Below the pieces are notes generated by a model. That model was given only the letters and a program-made list of their open reading frames with translations, was not told the origin of the DNA and made no database searches. 64,000 nucleotides of DNA from NCBI RefSeq assembly GCF_041690465.1, contig NZ_JAWLHG010000028.1, positions 1 through 64,000 on the forward strand, given 5' to 3'. This DNA comes from Falsiroseomonas sp041690465 (GTDB taxonomy: Bacteria; Pseudomonadota; Alphaproteobacteria; Acetobacterales; Acetobacteraceae). The first letter of the stretch is position 1, and every line of letters starts with the position of its first letter. Below, piece after piece: positions 16,688 through 25,964 of the stretch. The translations under genes and the position numbers were made by a program.

Positions 16688-18205
16688 ATGTCCCGCCGGC
16701 TCCCGCTCGACCAGCTCCCGCCCGATCAGGCTCTGCCCGTCACCCCGGCGGCCCCGTCCGGCTGGCCCCTGGCGCTGGCGCTGCTCGGAGCAGGGCTGCT
16801 GGGCCTCGGCGTGCTTTTCTTTGAGGAAGGCGCGGCGGCGGTGAGGGTGTGGGAGAACTCCGAAACCTACAACCATTGCTGGCTGGTGCTGCCGATCGCC
16901 GCCTGGCTCGCCTGGACCCGGCGCGACCGGCTGGCGGGCCTGCCGCCCCAGCCCAACCCGGCCTTCGCCCTGCTCGCCCTGCCCATCGGGCTCGCCTGGC
17001 TGGCGGCGGAGCGGCTCGGCATCATGGAGGGGCGGCAGCTCACCGTGGTGGCGCTGCTGCCGGTCCTGGTGCTGTCGGTGCTGGGCTGGCGCGTGGCCCG
17101 GGCGATGGCGGCGCCGCTCGCCTACCTGTTCTTCCTCGTCCCCTTCGGCGCCTTCACCACGCCGATGCTGCAGACCATCACCGCGCGGATGGTGGATCTC
17201 GGCCTCGATGTCGTGGGGATTCCCCATTACGTGGACGAGCTGATCATCGAGACGCCGGCCGGCACCTTCCTGGTCGCCGAGGCCTGCGCCGGGCTGCGCT
17301 TCCTGATCGCCGCCATCGCCTTCGGCGCGCTCTACGCCCTGGTGATGTTCCGCAGCCCCGGCCGCCGGCTGGCGGTGATGGCGCTGGCGGTGGTGGTGCC
17401 GATCTTCGCCAACGGCCTGCGCGCGCTCGGCATCGTGGTGCTCGGCAGCTATCTCGGCAGCGCCGAGGCGGCGGCGGCCGACCACATCCTCTATGGCTGG
17501 ATCTTCTTCTCGATCGTCATGCTGCTGCTGATCCTGGCTGGCCTGCCCTTCCGCGAGGACGGCCCGGTGGCGGCGCAGCCGGCGGCGGCGCCACGGGCAT
17601 GGCCGGCGCCGAGCCCGGTGGCGCTGGCGGTGACCGCGATCGTCGCGACCGGGCTTGCCGCGGCCGCGCCGGTGGTGGCGCTCTCGCTCAACCAGGCGGG
17701 TGCGCGGGCGCCGCAGCGCAGCGCCGTGGCGCTCGCCGCGGTGGAGGGATGCGCGCCTGCACCCGGCGAGGCGATGCTGCGCTGCGGCGACTACACCCTC
17801 GCAGCCGAGGCGGTCGTCTTCCCGGCCCAGGCCACATGGCGGCTGGTCGCGGCCGAGATGGGCCGCCTGTCCGGCGGCGACCAGGACATCCAGTTCACCG
17901 TGCGGGCGCCGGGCGCCGCCTGGCGCGCGCGGCAGCTGCGCGGCAGCGGCGAGACGGTGGCGATGGCGACCTTCCTCAACGGCCAGCCCACCGGCTCCGG
18001 CATCCGCGCCCGGATCGAGCAGGCCTGGAACAGCCTCGGCGGCGGTCGCGGCCGGCCGGTGATGGTCACGATCGCGCTGCGCCCGCCCACCGCCGGCCAG
18101 CTCGCCCACGCGCCCCGGCAGCGCGCCGTGGTCGAGGCGGTGCTGCAGGCGCAGGGCGAAGCGATCGCCAGCCGCGCGGCGGCGCTCTCCGGCCCGGTGC
18201 GCTGA
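16688..18205 (+). CDS. Exosortase (XrtA-like) with C-terminal periplasmic domain
   Basis: This 505-residue multi-pass membrane protein of the exosortase/archaeosortase family is a transpeptidase-like enzyme that processes PEP-CTERM-type tails. The catalytic triad is visible as C200 (AEACAGLRFL), R245 (NGLRALG) and H266 (ADHILYGW). About eight transmembrane segments precede residue 290. A further segment (about 315-335) leads to a roughly 170-residue non-membrane tail, the position where EpsI-like domains occur in XrtA fusions; that domain call is inference. ATG 16688 follows AGGATC. It is divergent from glycosyltransferases, the usual EPS setting. No PEP-CTERM target is recognisable in the window. 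Confidence 0.9.
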   Translation: MSRRLPLDQLPPDQALPVTPAAPSGWPLALALLGAGLLGLGVLFFEEGAAAVRVWENSETYNHCWLVLPIAAWLAWTRRDRLAGLPPQPNPAFALLALPIGLAWLAAERLGIMEGRQLTVVALLPVLVLSVLGWRVARAMAAPLAYLFFLVPFGAFTTPMLQTITARMVDLGLDVVGIPHYVDELIIETPAGTFLVAEACAGLRFLIAAIAFGALYALVMFRSPGRRLAVMALAVVVPIFANGLRALGIVVLGSYLGSAEAAAADHILYGWIFFSIVMLLLILAGLPFREDGPVAAQPAAAPRAWPAPSPVALAVTAIVATGLAAAAPVVALSLNQAGARAPQRSAVALAAVEGCAPAPGEAMLRCGDYTLAAEAVVFPAQATWRLVAAEMGRLSGGDQDIQFTVRAPGAAWRARQLRGSGETVAMATFLNGQPTGSGIRARIEQAWNSLGGGRGRPVMVTIALRPPTAGQLAHAPRQRAVVEAVLQAQGEAIASRAAALSGPVR

Positions 18206-18229
18206 ATCCCGCCGCGCCGCGGGTTCGGC

Positions 18230-18481
18230 TCAGCCCTGCTCGCCCCTGAGCAGCGCCGCGAAGCGCGCCGCGCCGATCATGCTGTCCACCGCCGCACCGG
18301 GGACGCCGAGCACGACACAGCCGGCCAGGATCGCGGTGTGCCAGTCACCGCCCTGGCCCAGCACCACGAACGGCGCGGCGAGCGCCGAGGCGGCCAACAG
18401 GGCGAAGGGCAACTCGGCCCGCCATCGCGGGATCGGCTCGCCGGTGATTGAGTAGGATCTGGGCTTTCTCTGCAAGGACAT
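18230..18481 (-). CDS. Small membrane protein of unknown function
   Basis: This 83-residue protein was not recognised as any family. It has a basic, polar N-terminus (about residues 1-23) and two hydrophobic segments (about 24-42 and 47-66), then a short charged tail, so it is probably an inner-membrane hairpin. A strong ribosome-binding site (GGGAGGCG) precedes the ATG at 18481, which supports real translation. It is convergent with the exosortase gene, ending 25 bp from its stop. No lipid-tail sorting motif is present, so it is not an obvious exosortase substrate. Confidence 0.6.
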   Translation of the reverse strand: MSLQRKPRSYSITGEPIPRWRAELPFALLAASALAAPFVVLGQGGDWHTAILAGCVVLGVPGAAVDSMIGAARFAALLRGEQG

Positions 18482-18607
18482 GGCGCCTCCCGATGGCGGA
18501 AACGCGCCGCGGGGCGGGAAGCTTCCCAGCCCCCTCCCCCGGAAGGCAAGCGGTTTCGACCGCCACGGCGTGGCGGCCGGCCAGGCTCACTCGGAAGTTG
18601 CCGCCCG

Positions 18608-19336
18608 TCAGCGCGAGGCGGCGGCGATCTCCACCCGCGCGCCGTGCCGCGCCTCGGCGGGCAGGCACAGTGCGGCGAGGCCCGGCGCGACATCGGCCGG
18701 CCGGCGCAGCCGGGTCGGATCCTCGCCCGGGAAGGCGGTGGCACGCAGGCGGGTGGCGACCACGCCCGGATCGGCCAGGTTCACCCGCAGCTTCGTCTTC
18801 GCCACCTCGGCAGCCCAGGTCAGCACCAGTTGCTCCATCCCCGCCTTGGTAGCGCCGTACATGCCCCAGTAGGCGGAAGGCCGGTCGAGCCCGCCGGTGG
18901 TGACGAACACCGCCCGCCCGGCATCGGAGGCGCGCAGCGGCGGATCGCAGGTGCGGATCAGCCGCCAGGCGGCGGTGAGGTTCACCGCCACCGTCTCCGC
19001 CCAGTCCTTCGGCTCGATATGCGCCACCGGCGTCAGCTTGTTCAGCGTGGCGGCATTGTGGACCAGGATGTCGAGCCGCCCGAACCGCTCCACGATGGAA
19101 GGCCCGACCATGTCGAGCTCCTTCTCCTGCTTCTGCAGGTCGAAGGGCAGCAGCGTGGCGTTGCGGCCGGTGGCGGTGCGGATCGCGTCGTCGGTCTCCT
19201 CGAGCCCGCCCTGGCTGCGCGCGATCAGCACGCAATGCGCGCCGAGGCGGGACAGCTCGACGGCCAGCGCCGCGCCGATGCCGCGCGACGCGCCGGTGAC
19301 GAGCGCGACGCGGTCCTTCAGAGGCAGGTCGCTCAT
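18608..19336 (-). CDS. Short-chain dehydrogenase translationally coupled to purF
   Basis: This 242-residue classical SDR has the NAD(P)-binding TGASRGIG (residues 14-21), the NNAG variant HNAA and catalytic Y160/K164 (YGATK). The usual catalytic serine position reads VTTGG, so threonine appears to replace serine. The ATG overlaps the purF stop as ATGA, so it is expressed with purF. The N-terminal TGASRGIG with a downstream R suggests NADPH preference. This SDR after purF resembles YciK-type oxidoreductases of unknown substrate. Confidence 0.87.
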   Translation of the reverse strand: MSDLPLKDRVALVTGASRGIGAALAVELSRLGAHCVLIARSQGGLEETDDAIRTATGRNATLLPFDLQKQEKELDMVGPSIVERFGRLDILVHNAATLNKLTPVAHIEPKDWAETVAVNLTAAWRLIRTCDPPLRASDAGRAVFVTTGGLDRPSAYWGMYGATKAGMEQLVLTWAAEVAKTKLRVNLADPGVVATRLRATAFPGEDPTRLRRPADVAPGLAALCLPAEARHGARVEIAAASR

Positions 19337-20847
19337 CCGTTGGCGGCCCGCAGAAGCGAGACGGGGCGCTCCGCATTGTCGCGCTGGTCCACCAGCGGGA
19401 TGGCGTAGTCGCCGGTGAAGCAGGCGTCGCAATAGCTCGGGCTGGCCGGGTCGCGGCCGGTGCGGCCGAGCGCGCGGTAGAGCCCATCCAGCGAGATGAA
19501 GGCCAGGCTGTCGGCGCCGATGATGCGGGCCATCTCCGCCACGTCGTGCTTGGCCGCCAGCAGCTTGCTGCGCTCCGGCGTGTCGATGCCGTAGAAGCAG
19601 GAATGCGTGGTGGGCGGCGAGGAGATGCGCATGTGCACCTCGGTCGCGCCGGCGGCGCGCACCATCTCCACGATCTTGCGGCTGGTGGTGCCGCGCACGA
19701 TGGAATCGTCCACCAGCACCACGCGCCTGCCCTCGATCACCGCGCGGTTGGCGCTGTGCTTCAGCTTCACGCCGAGATGGCGGATCTGGTCGGTCGGCTC
19801 GATAAAGGTGCGGCCGACATAGTGGTTGCGGATGATGCCGAGCTCGTAGGGGATGCCCGCCTCGGCCGCATAGCCCATCGCCGCCGGCACGCCGGAATCG
19901 GGCACCGGCACGATCACGTCGGCGGCTACGCCGCTTTCGCGCGCCAGCTCGGCGCCGATGCGCTTGCGCGTCTCGTACACCGGCGTGCCCTCCACCAGGC
20001 TGTCGGGGCGGGCGAAGTAGATGTATTCGAAGATGCAGAAGCGGCTCTGCTGCTTCGCGAAGGGCTTCAGCGACTTGAGGCCGCTGTCGTCGATCACCAC
20101 GATCTCGCCCGGCTCGACGTCGCGCACGAACTCGGCGCCGACGATATCCAGCGCGCAGGTCTCCGACGCCAGGACGAAGCCGCCTTGCGGCAGCCGCCCC
20201 AGCACCAGCGGCCGCACGCCGAGCGGATCGCGCGCCCCGATCAGCGCACCGTTGTGCAGCGCCACCAGGCTGTAGGCGCCCTGCACCTGCTTCAGCGCAT
20301 CGATCAGCCGGTCCGTCACGTTGGAATAGAGGCTGATGGCGATGAGGTGGACGAACACCTCGGAATCGGTGGTGGACTGGAACAGGCAGCCGCGGCGGAC
20401 CAGCGCGCGCTTCAGCGTGTTCGCGTTGGTCAGATTGCCGTTGTGCGCCACGGCGAAGCCGCCGAACTCGAAATCGGCGTAGAGCGGCTGGACGTTGCGC
20501 AGCGCCGTCTCGCCGGTGGTGGCGTAGCGGTTGTGCCCGACCGCGGCGCGGCCCGGCAGGCCGGCGATCACCGCGGCGTCGCCGAAATTGTCACCCACCA
20601 GGCCGCGGCCCTTGTGGGCGTGGGAAACACCGTCCTCCTCCATGGAGACGATGCCCGCCGCCTCCTGCCCGCGATGCTGCAGCGCATGCAGCCCGAGCGC
20701 GGTCAGCGCCGCGGCATCGGCGCTTCCCCAGATGCCGACCACGCCGCATTCCTCATGCGGCTTGTCGTCATCCCAAAGGGATGCGGGGGGAGCATCCGGA
20801 AGGAATGCGGAAGGATCACCCCAGGGGTTGGTGGTCAGATCGTCCAT
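19333..20847 (-). CDS. purF: Amidophosphoribosyltransferase
   Basis: This 504-residue enzyme catalyses the first committed step of de novo purine synthesis (PRPP plus glutamine to phosphoribosylamine). The glutaminase nucleophile is C34 in EECGVVGIW after a 33-residue propeptide that must be removed. The PRPP-binding loop VVLVDDSIVRGTTS is present. Cysteines in RFCIFEYIYF, THSCFYGID and SYCDAC match the four [4Fe-4S] ligands of the Bacillus-type enzyme. It follows cvpA by 9 bp and overlaps the SDR by 4 bp, the conserved alphaproteobacterial arrangement. Confidence 0.98.
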   Translation of the reverse strand: MDDLTTNPWGDPSAFLPDAPPASLWDDDKPHEECGVVGIWGSADAAALTALGLHALQHRGQEAAGIVSMEEDGVSHAHKGRGLVGDNFGDAAVIAGLPGRAAVGHNRYATTGETALRNVQPLYADFEFGGFAVAHNGNLTNANTLKRALVRRGCLFQSTTDSEVFVHLIAISLYSNVTDRLIDALKQVQGAYSLVALHNGALIGARDPLGVRPLVLGRLPQGGFVLASETCALDIVGAEFVRDVEPGEIVVIDDSGLKSLKPFAKQQSRFCIFEYIYFARPDSLVEGTPVYETRKRIGAELARESGVAADVIVPVPDSGVPAAMGYAAEAGIPYELGIIRNHYVGRTFIEPTDQIRHLGVKLKHSANRAVIEGRRVVLVDDSIVRGTTSRKIVEMVRAAGATEVHMRISSPPTTHSCFYGIDTPERSKLLAAKHDVAEMARIIGADSLAFISLDGLYRALGRTGRDPASPSYCDACFTGDYAIPLVDQRDNAERPVSLLRAANG

Positions 20848-20856
20848 GATGCTCTT

Positions 20857-21417
20857 TCACGTCCGGCTGCGGGCCGGGGGGCGCAGCAGCTCGTCCAGCG
20901 TAGGGGCGCGCCCGCCGCTGCCATCGGGCAAGGGCGGGCGGAAATCCGGCGGCAGCTTCTCGACCACCCATCTGGCGCCATCCGCGGCGAGCGGCAGGAA
21001 ACGGGCCTGCTGCACATCCTGCGGCCAGCGACTGACACCGGGAAAAGCCATCCCTGCCACGATATAGGCAAGCACGACGATGAAAGCACCCCGGGCCAGG
21101 CCGAAGACGAAGCCAAGCGCCCGATCCACCCCGCCGAGCGCGGAGCGCTGCACCCTGCCGGCGATCCAGTGGATCAGGATCTTCAGCACCAGCAGGACGA
21201 CGAGGAAGACGGCGCCGAGGGCGATGCCGGTGGCGAGCCAGTCGGGCTGGACGTATTGGGCGGCGATCGGCCGGCTGTACGGCTCGGCGATGATGGCGAC
21301 GATGGCGGCACCGAGCCAGGCGCCGATGCTCAGCACCTCGTGGACCATGCCACGAAAATAGGCCAGCACCGCCGAGATCAGCAGCACCGCCAGCACAACA
21401 CCGTCAATCCAGGTCAT
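20857..21417 (-). CDS. cvpA: CvpA family membrane protein
   Basis: This 186-residue inner-membrane protein has four hydrophobic segments in its first 125 residues and a polar proline-rich tail. It shows the CvpA signatures VDGVVLAVLLISAVLAYFRG-like N-terminus and a GGVDRALGFVFGLARG loop. CvpA was named for colicin V production; its molecular role is unsettled, with links to envelope integrity. It sits immediately upstream of purF, as in most proteobacteria, which supports the call. Confidence 0.93.
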   Translation of the reverse strand: MTWIDGVVLAVLLISAVLAYFRGMVHEVLSIGAWLGAAIVAIIAEPYSRPIAAQYVQPDWLATGIALGAVFLVVLLVLKILIHWIAGRVQRSALGGVDRALGFVFGLARGAFIVVLAYIVAGMAFPGVSRWPQDVQQARFLPLAADGARWVVEKLPPDFRPPLPDGSGGRAPTLDELLRPPARSRT

Positions 21418-21538
21418 CGCGCAGGCGGTATAGCGGGTGGGGGGTGGGGTGTCATCTTGGGGCCATGAGGGAGACCTGCCCTGCTGGCGATCCGGAAAGG
21501 CCCACCCGCGTTAGCCCCGAAAGCGAGGAGGTATCGCC

Positions 21539-22102
21539 ATGGCGGAAGTTCTGGTCGTCGTCGGGCTGTTCGACAGCCGTGCGGATGCGGATCGCGCGGC
21601 GGACCGTGCGGTGCGGGAACTCGGCCTCCCGCCCCGGGATGTGGTGGTGCATTCGGCCGAGGCGGAGCCCCGCGACGAGGCCATCGCCCCTCCCCTTCTG
21701 CTCTCGTCGCTGCCAGCCGAGGACCATGGCTTCTACGAGGAGGGGCTGCGGCGCGGCGGCGTGCCGGTCGCCGTCCTGGCGGAAGACGCCACCGCGAGCC
21801 GCGTGGTCGCCATCTTCGGGGCTTGTGGCGCCATCGACCTCCAGGCGCGCGAGGCGGCGTGGCGCGCGGAGGGCTGGACGGGACGCAACCCGGATACCGG
21901 CTATACAGGGCACGACGAGGACATCGGCTTCGCCACCTATGGTGGCGACGCCGTGTTCCGCCGCATTCCCAAGCGGCACCATGACGATACGCCCGCCGGA
22001 TGGCTCGGGCGCCTTGAGATGGCGGCCGCACAGGACGCCGCCGCGGACGAGGCGAGGCATGCGCGCCGCTACGTCGTCCGCGACGAGGCCCGGCGCCCCT
22101 GA
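21539..22102 (+). CDS. Stress-type protein of unknown function
   Basis: This 187-residue soluble protein starts with ATG after a perfect AGGAGG. Residues 1-105 resemble general stress protein 17M-type modules: a ferredoxin-like start EVLVVVGLFDSRADADRA, then a glycine-bearing segment and VAIFGACGAIDLQAREAAWRAEGW. The C-terminal 60 residues are charged and low complexity. It is encoded opposite to radA and cvpA, convergent with radA (3 bp between stops), so it is an insertion in the housekeeping block with its own promoter. The function is not known; the fold assignment is tentative. Confidence 0.7.
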   Translation: MAEVLVVVGLFDSRADADRAADRAVRELGLPPRDVVVHSAEAEPRDEAIAPPLLLSSLPAEDHGFYEEGLRRGGVPVAVLAEDATASRVVAIFGACGAIDLQAREAAWRAEGWTGRNPDTGYTGHDEDIGFATYGGDAVFRRIPKRHHDDTPAGWLGRLEMAAAQDAAADEARHARRYVVRDEARRP

Positions 22103-22105
22103 CGA

Positions 22106-23542
<1,437 letters not shown>

Positions 23543-23622
23543 AAGCTGCCCTCAAGAACGAGACGCGAACATCCTACCTGTTAGCCCCGGCAGCGCGAGG
23601 GTAGAAGAGGCTTGGCGCGCTG

Positions 23623-24069
23623 TCAGGCGCGACGCCGACGCGGCGTGTCCTTGTCGCGCCTAAGCCAGGTTCGCACTGCCTCGGCAAGGAGGCCGGAGCG
23701 CGTGAAGCCGTGGCTGGCCGCTGCCCGGTCCACCCGCTGGAGAAGGCCTTCATCCATGGTGATGTTCACGCGGACGCTGCGGCCAGGCAGTTCGACCGGG
23801 ACGAGCAGATGAGCAACGACCTCGCTTTCGCGCGGGTCAAGCCAGTCGGGTGTGGTGCCGGGGGCGGAGGGTTCAGGCAGGTTTTCCCCATCTGCGGCGG
23901 TGGCTTCGGCGTGCGCGGCCAGCGCCTCCATTGCCATCTCCGCCGCGTGACGCGGGTCGTCGCCCTGGCTCGTGCAGCCGGGCAGGTCCGGGAAGACGAC
24001 ACCGATGGGCGCGTCTGCGGCCGCGCCTGCGTCCTTCAGAAGGATGGCAGGATAGACCTGCGTGGTCAC
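23623..24069 (-). CDS. hicB: HicB-type antitoxin with ribbon-helix-helix domain
   Basis: This 148-residue antitoxin has an N-terminal partial RNase H-like HicB fold (YPAILLKD, GVVFPDLPGCTSQGDD, AAEMAMEALAAHAE), an acidic linker, and a C-terminal ribbon-helix-helix DNA-binding domain (SVRVNITMDEGLLQRVDRAAASHGFTR split over about residues 95-140). The RHH domain should autorepress the hicAB promoter. It lies 14 bp downstream of hicA, the typical toxin-first order. It neutralises the HicA RNase by masking its active site. Confidence 0.9.
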   Translation of the reverse strand: MTTQVYPAILLKDAGAAADAPIGVVFPDLPGCTSQGDDPRHAAEMAMEALAAHAEATAADGENLPEPSAPGTTPDWLDPRESEVVAHLLVPVELPGRSVRVNITMDEGLLQRVDRAAASHGFTRSGLLAEAVRTWLRRDKDTPRRRRA

Positions 24070-24083
24070 GTCAACCTCGCAAT

Positions 24084-24284
24084 TCAGCGCTTGGGCAAGA
24101 GGGTCAAGCTCGTCAGTTTCTCGATGGAGCGGATAACGCCGATCGAGAGATCGCGGCTGCCGTGGAACGGCACGGTCACCTTTCCTGGCCTGTCCGGGTG
24201 ACGGAAATTGCGATGGCTTCCCTTCCCTGGAGCCTCGAGCCAGCCGGCCCTCAGCAGAACGCGAACAACATCGTGCGCCTTCAT
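24084..24284 (-). CDS. hicA: HicA-type mRNA interferase toxin
   Basis: This 66-residue double-stranded-RNA-binding-fold toxin has its catalytic histidine at H24 in GKGSHRNFRHP. VTVPFHGSRDLSIGVIRSI supplies the rest of the family pattern. ATG 24284 follows GGAGA; the longer in-frame start would not match family length. HicA cleaves mRNA and is held in check by HicB. The pair is inserted between radA and mlaF inside an otherwise conserved block. Confidence 0.92.
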   Translation of the reverse strand: MKAHDVVRVLLRAGWLEAPGKGSHRNFRHPDRPGKVTVPFHGSRDLSIGVIRSIEKLTSLTLLPKR

Positions 24285-24332
24285 GCGCTTAGGTCTCCGC
24301 AGCCCCACGGCTGGGCGACTCCCCCTACACAC

Positions 24333-24361
24333 TTTATGCCCATCGCCGCAGTGACAGTCAA
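24333..24361 (-). promoter_or_regulatory. Sigma-70-type promoter of hicAB
   Basis: On the minus strand, TTGACT (24361-24356) and CATAAA (24338-24333) are separated by 17 bases. They lie about 50 bp upstream of the hicA start and only 6 bp beyond the mlaF stop. This indicates that hicAB has its own promoter and does not depend on read-through from mlaF. Confidence 0.6.
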
Positions 24362-24366
24362 CTGAT

Positions 24367-25164
24367 CTACCGCCGCAACTCCATCTGGATCGGCCCCTCG
24401 CGCTCGCCCTTGGCGAACTGGTCCACCATCGCGTTGCCCGTCGCGCCCAGAGTCCTCGCCGCGCCGGTCCAGACGATCTTCCCCTTGTGGATCATCGCCG
24501 CGTCGTCGCCGATCCGCCGCGCGCTCGCCATGTCATGCGTGATGCTGACCGCCGTCGCACCCAGCCGCTTCACCACGTCCACGATCAGCCCGTCGATCAC
24601 CGCGCCCATGATCGGGTCCAGCCCGGTCGTCGGCTCGTCGAAGAAGATGATGTCGGGCTCGGCCGCGATCGCCCGCGCCAGGCCGACGCGCTTCTGCATC
24701 CCGCCCGAGAGCTCGCTCGGCGAAAGGTCGCCCACCGAAGCCGCCAGGCCGACCTGCGCCAGCACCTCGGCGGCCTTGTCGCGCGCCGCGCGGCGGGTGA
24801 TGCGGTTCTGCGCCAGCAGCTTGAAGCAGACATTCTCCCAGACCGGCAGCGAATCGAACAGCGCGCCGTTCTGGAACAGCATCCCGATCCGGTCGTTCAC
24901 CGCCTCCCGCTCGCGCCGGTTCAGCTTCGACAGGTCGCGGCCATCCACCTCGATCAGGCCGCTGTCCGGCGTAATCAGGCCGAGGATGCATTTCAGCGTC
25001 ACCGACTTGCCGGAGCCGGACCCGCCCAGGATCACCATCGAATGGCCGGCGCGGATATCCAGGTCCACCCCGTCCAGCACCAGCTTCGGGCCGAAGGACT
25101 TGGCGAGCCCCCGCAGACGGATCTTCGGCGTCTCGCTCGTCGTGCCCTGGCGCGCGGAACTCAT
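24367..25164 (-). CDS. mlaF: ABC transporter ATPase, MlaF-like
   Basis: This 265-residue ATPase is of the phospholipid/organic-solvent transport type. Walker A is GGSGSGKS, the signature is LSGGMQKR, Walker B is IIFFDEPTTGLDP and the H-loop is SITHDMASA. Its ATG overlaps the mlaE stop as ATGA. MlaF and MlaE form the inner-membrane core of the Mla lipid-trafficking system. The MCE-domain subunit MlaD is not adjacent here and may be encoded elsewhere. Confidence 0.93.
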   Translation of the reverse strand: MSSARQGTTSETPKIRLRGLAKSFGPKLVLDGVDLDIRAGHSMVILGGSGSGKSVTLKCILGLITPDSGLIEVDGRDLSKLNRREREAVNDRIGMLFQNGALFDSLPVWENVCFKLLAQNRITRRAARDKAAEVLAQVGLAASVGDLSPSELSGGMQKRVGLARAIAAEPDIIFFDEPTTGLDPIMGAVIDGLIVDVVKRLGATAVSITHDMASARRIGDDAAMIHKGKIVWTGAARTLGATGNAMVDQFAKGEREGPIQMELRR

Positions 25165-25964
25165 CGGCTGAACATCATCGCCGTCAGCACATAGTCGCTG
25201 GCGAGGATAAGGATGGAGCTCGCCACCACCGCCGAGGTCGTCGCCCGCCCGACGCCCTGCGCGCCGCCGCCCGAGCCGTAGCCGAACCAGCAGCCCATCA
25301 GCGTGACCACGAAGCCGAACACCGCCGCCTTGATCAGGCCGGAGATCACGTCCCAGGTCTCCAGGAAGTCGAAGGTCGCCTTGAGGTAGGCGCCCGAGGA
25401 GAAGCCCAGTTGCTGGGTGCCGATCAGCCAGCCGCCCATCACGCCGAGGATATCCGCCACCATCACCAGCAGCGGCAGCGCGATGGTGCCCGCCAGCAGC
25501 CGCGGCGCGACCAGGTATTTCATCGGGTTGGTGGAGAGCGTGGTCAGCGCGTCGATCTGGTCGGTCACGCGCATGGTGCCGATCTCGGCGGCGAAGGCGG
25601 CGCCGATGCGCCCGGCCACCATCAGCCCCGCCAGCACCGGGCCCAACTCGCGCGTGATGGAGAGCACGACGACATTCGCCACCGCGCCTTCGGCGTTGAA
25701 GCGGGCGAAGCCGGTGTAGGATTGCAGCGCCAGCACCATGCCGGTGAAAATCGCGGTCAGGGCCACCACCGGCAGGCTGAACCATGCGATCTCGACGAAG
25801 GCGCGGGCGAACAGGCGGCCGTAGAAGGGCGGGCGGAACAGGTGGCTGATCGCCTCCGCCGCGAAGATCGCCACCGCGCCGGCGCCGCGCAGCAGATCGA
25901 GCACCGCCCGACCGATCCAGGCCGTCAGGTCCAGCGTGCGGTCCAAGACGTCAGCCGCCTTCAT
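25161..25964 (-). CDS. mlaE: ABC transporter permease, MlaE-like
   Basis: This 267-residue permease of the MlaE/YrbE family has about five to six hydrophobic segments. Signatures include FTGMVLALQSYTGF, LVITRELGPVLAGLMVAGRI-like coupling region (SITRELGPVLAGLMVAGRIG) and AEIGTMRVTDQIDAL. It pairs with the overlapping mlaF gene. Its own start lies 14 bp inside the alr 3' end, so alr, mlaE and mlaF form one operon. Confidence 0.94.
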   Translation of the reverse strand: MKAADVLDRTLDLTAWIGRAVLDLLRGAGAVAIFAAEAISHLFRPPFYGRLFARAFVEIAWFSLPVVALTAIFTGMVLALQSYTGFARFNAEGAVANVVVLSITRELGPVLAGLMVAGRIGAAFAAEIGTMRVTDQIDALTTLSTNPMKYLVAPRLLAGTIALPLLVMVADILGVMGGWLIGTQQLGFSSGAYLKATFDFLETWDVISGLIKAAVFGFVVTLMGCWFGYGSGGGAQGVGRATTSAVVASSILILASDYVLTAMMFSR

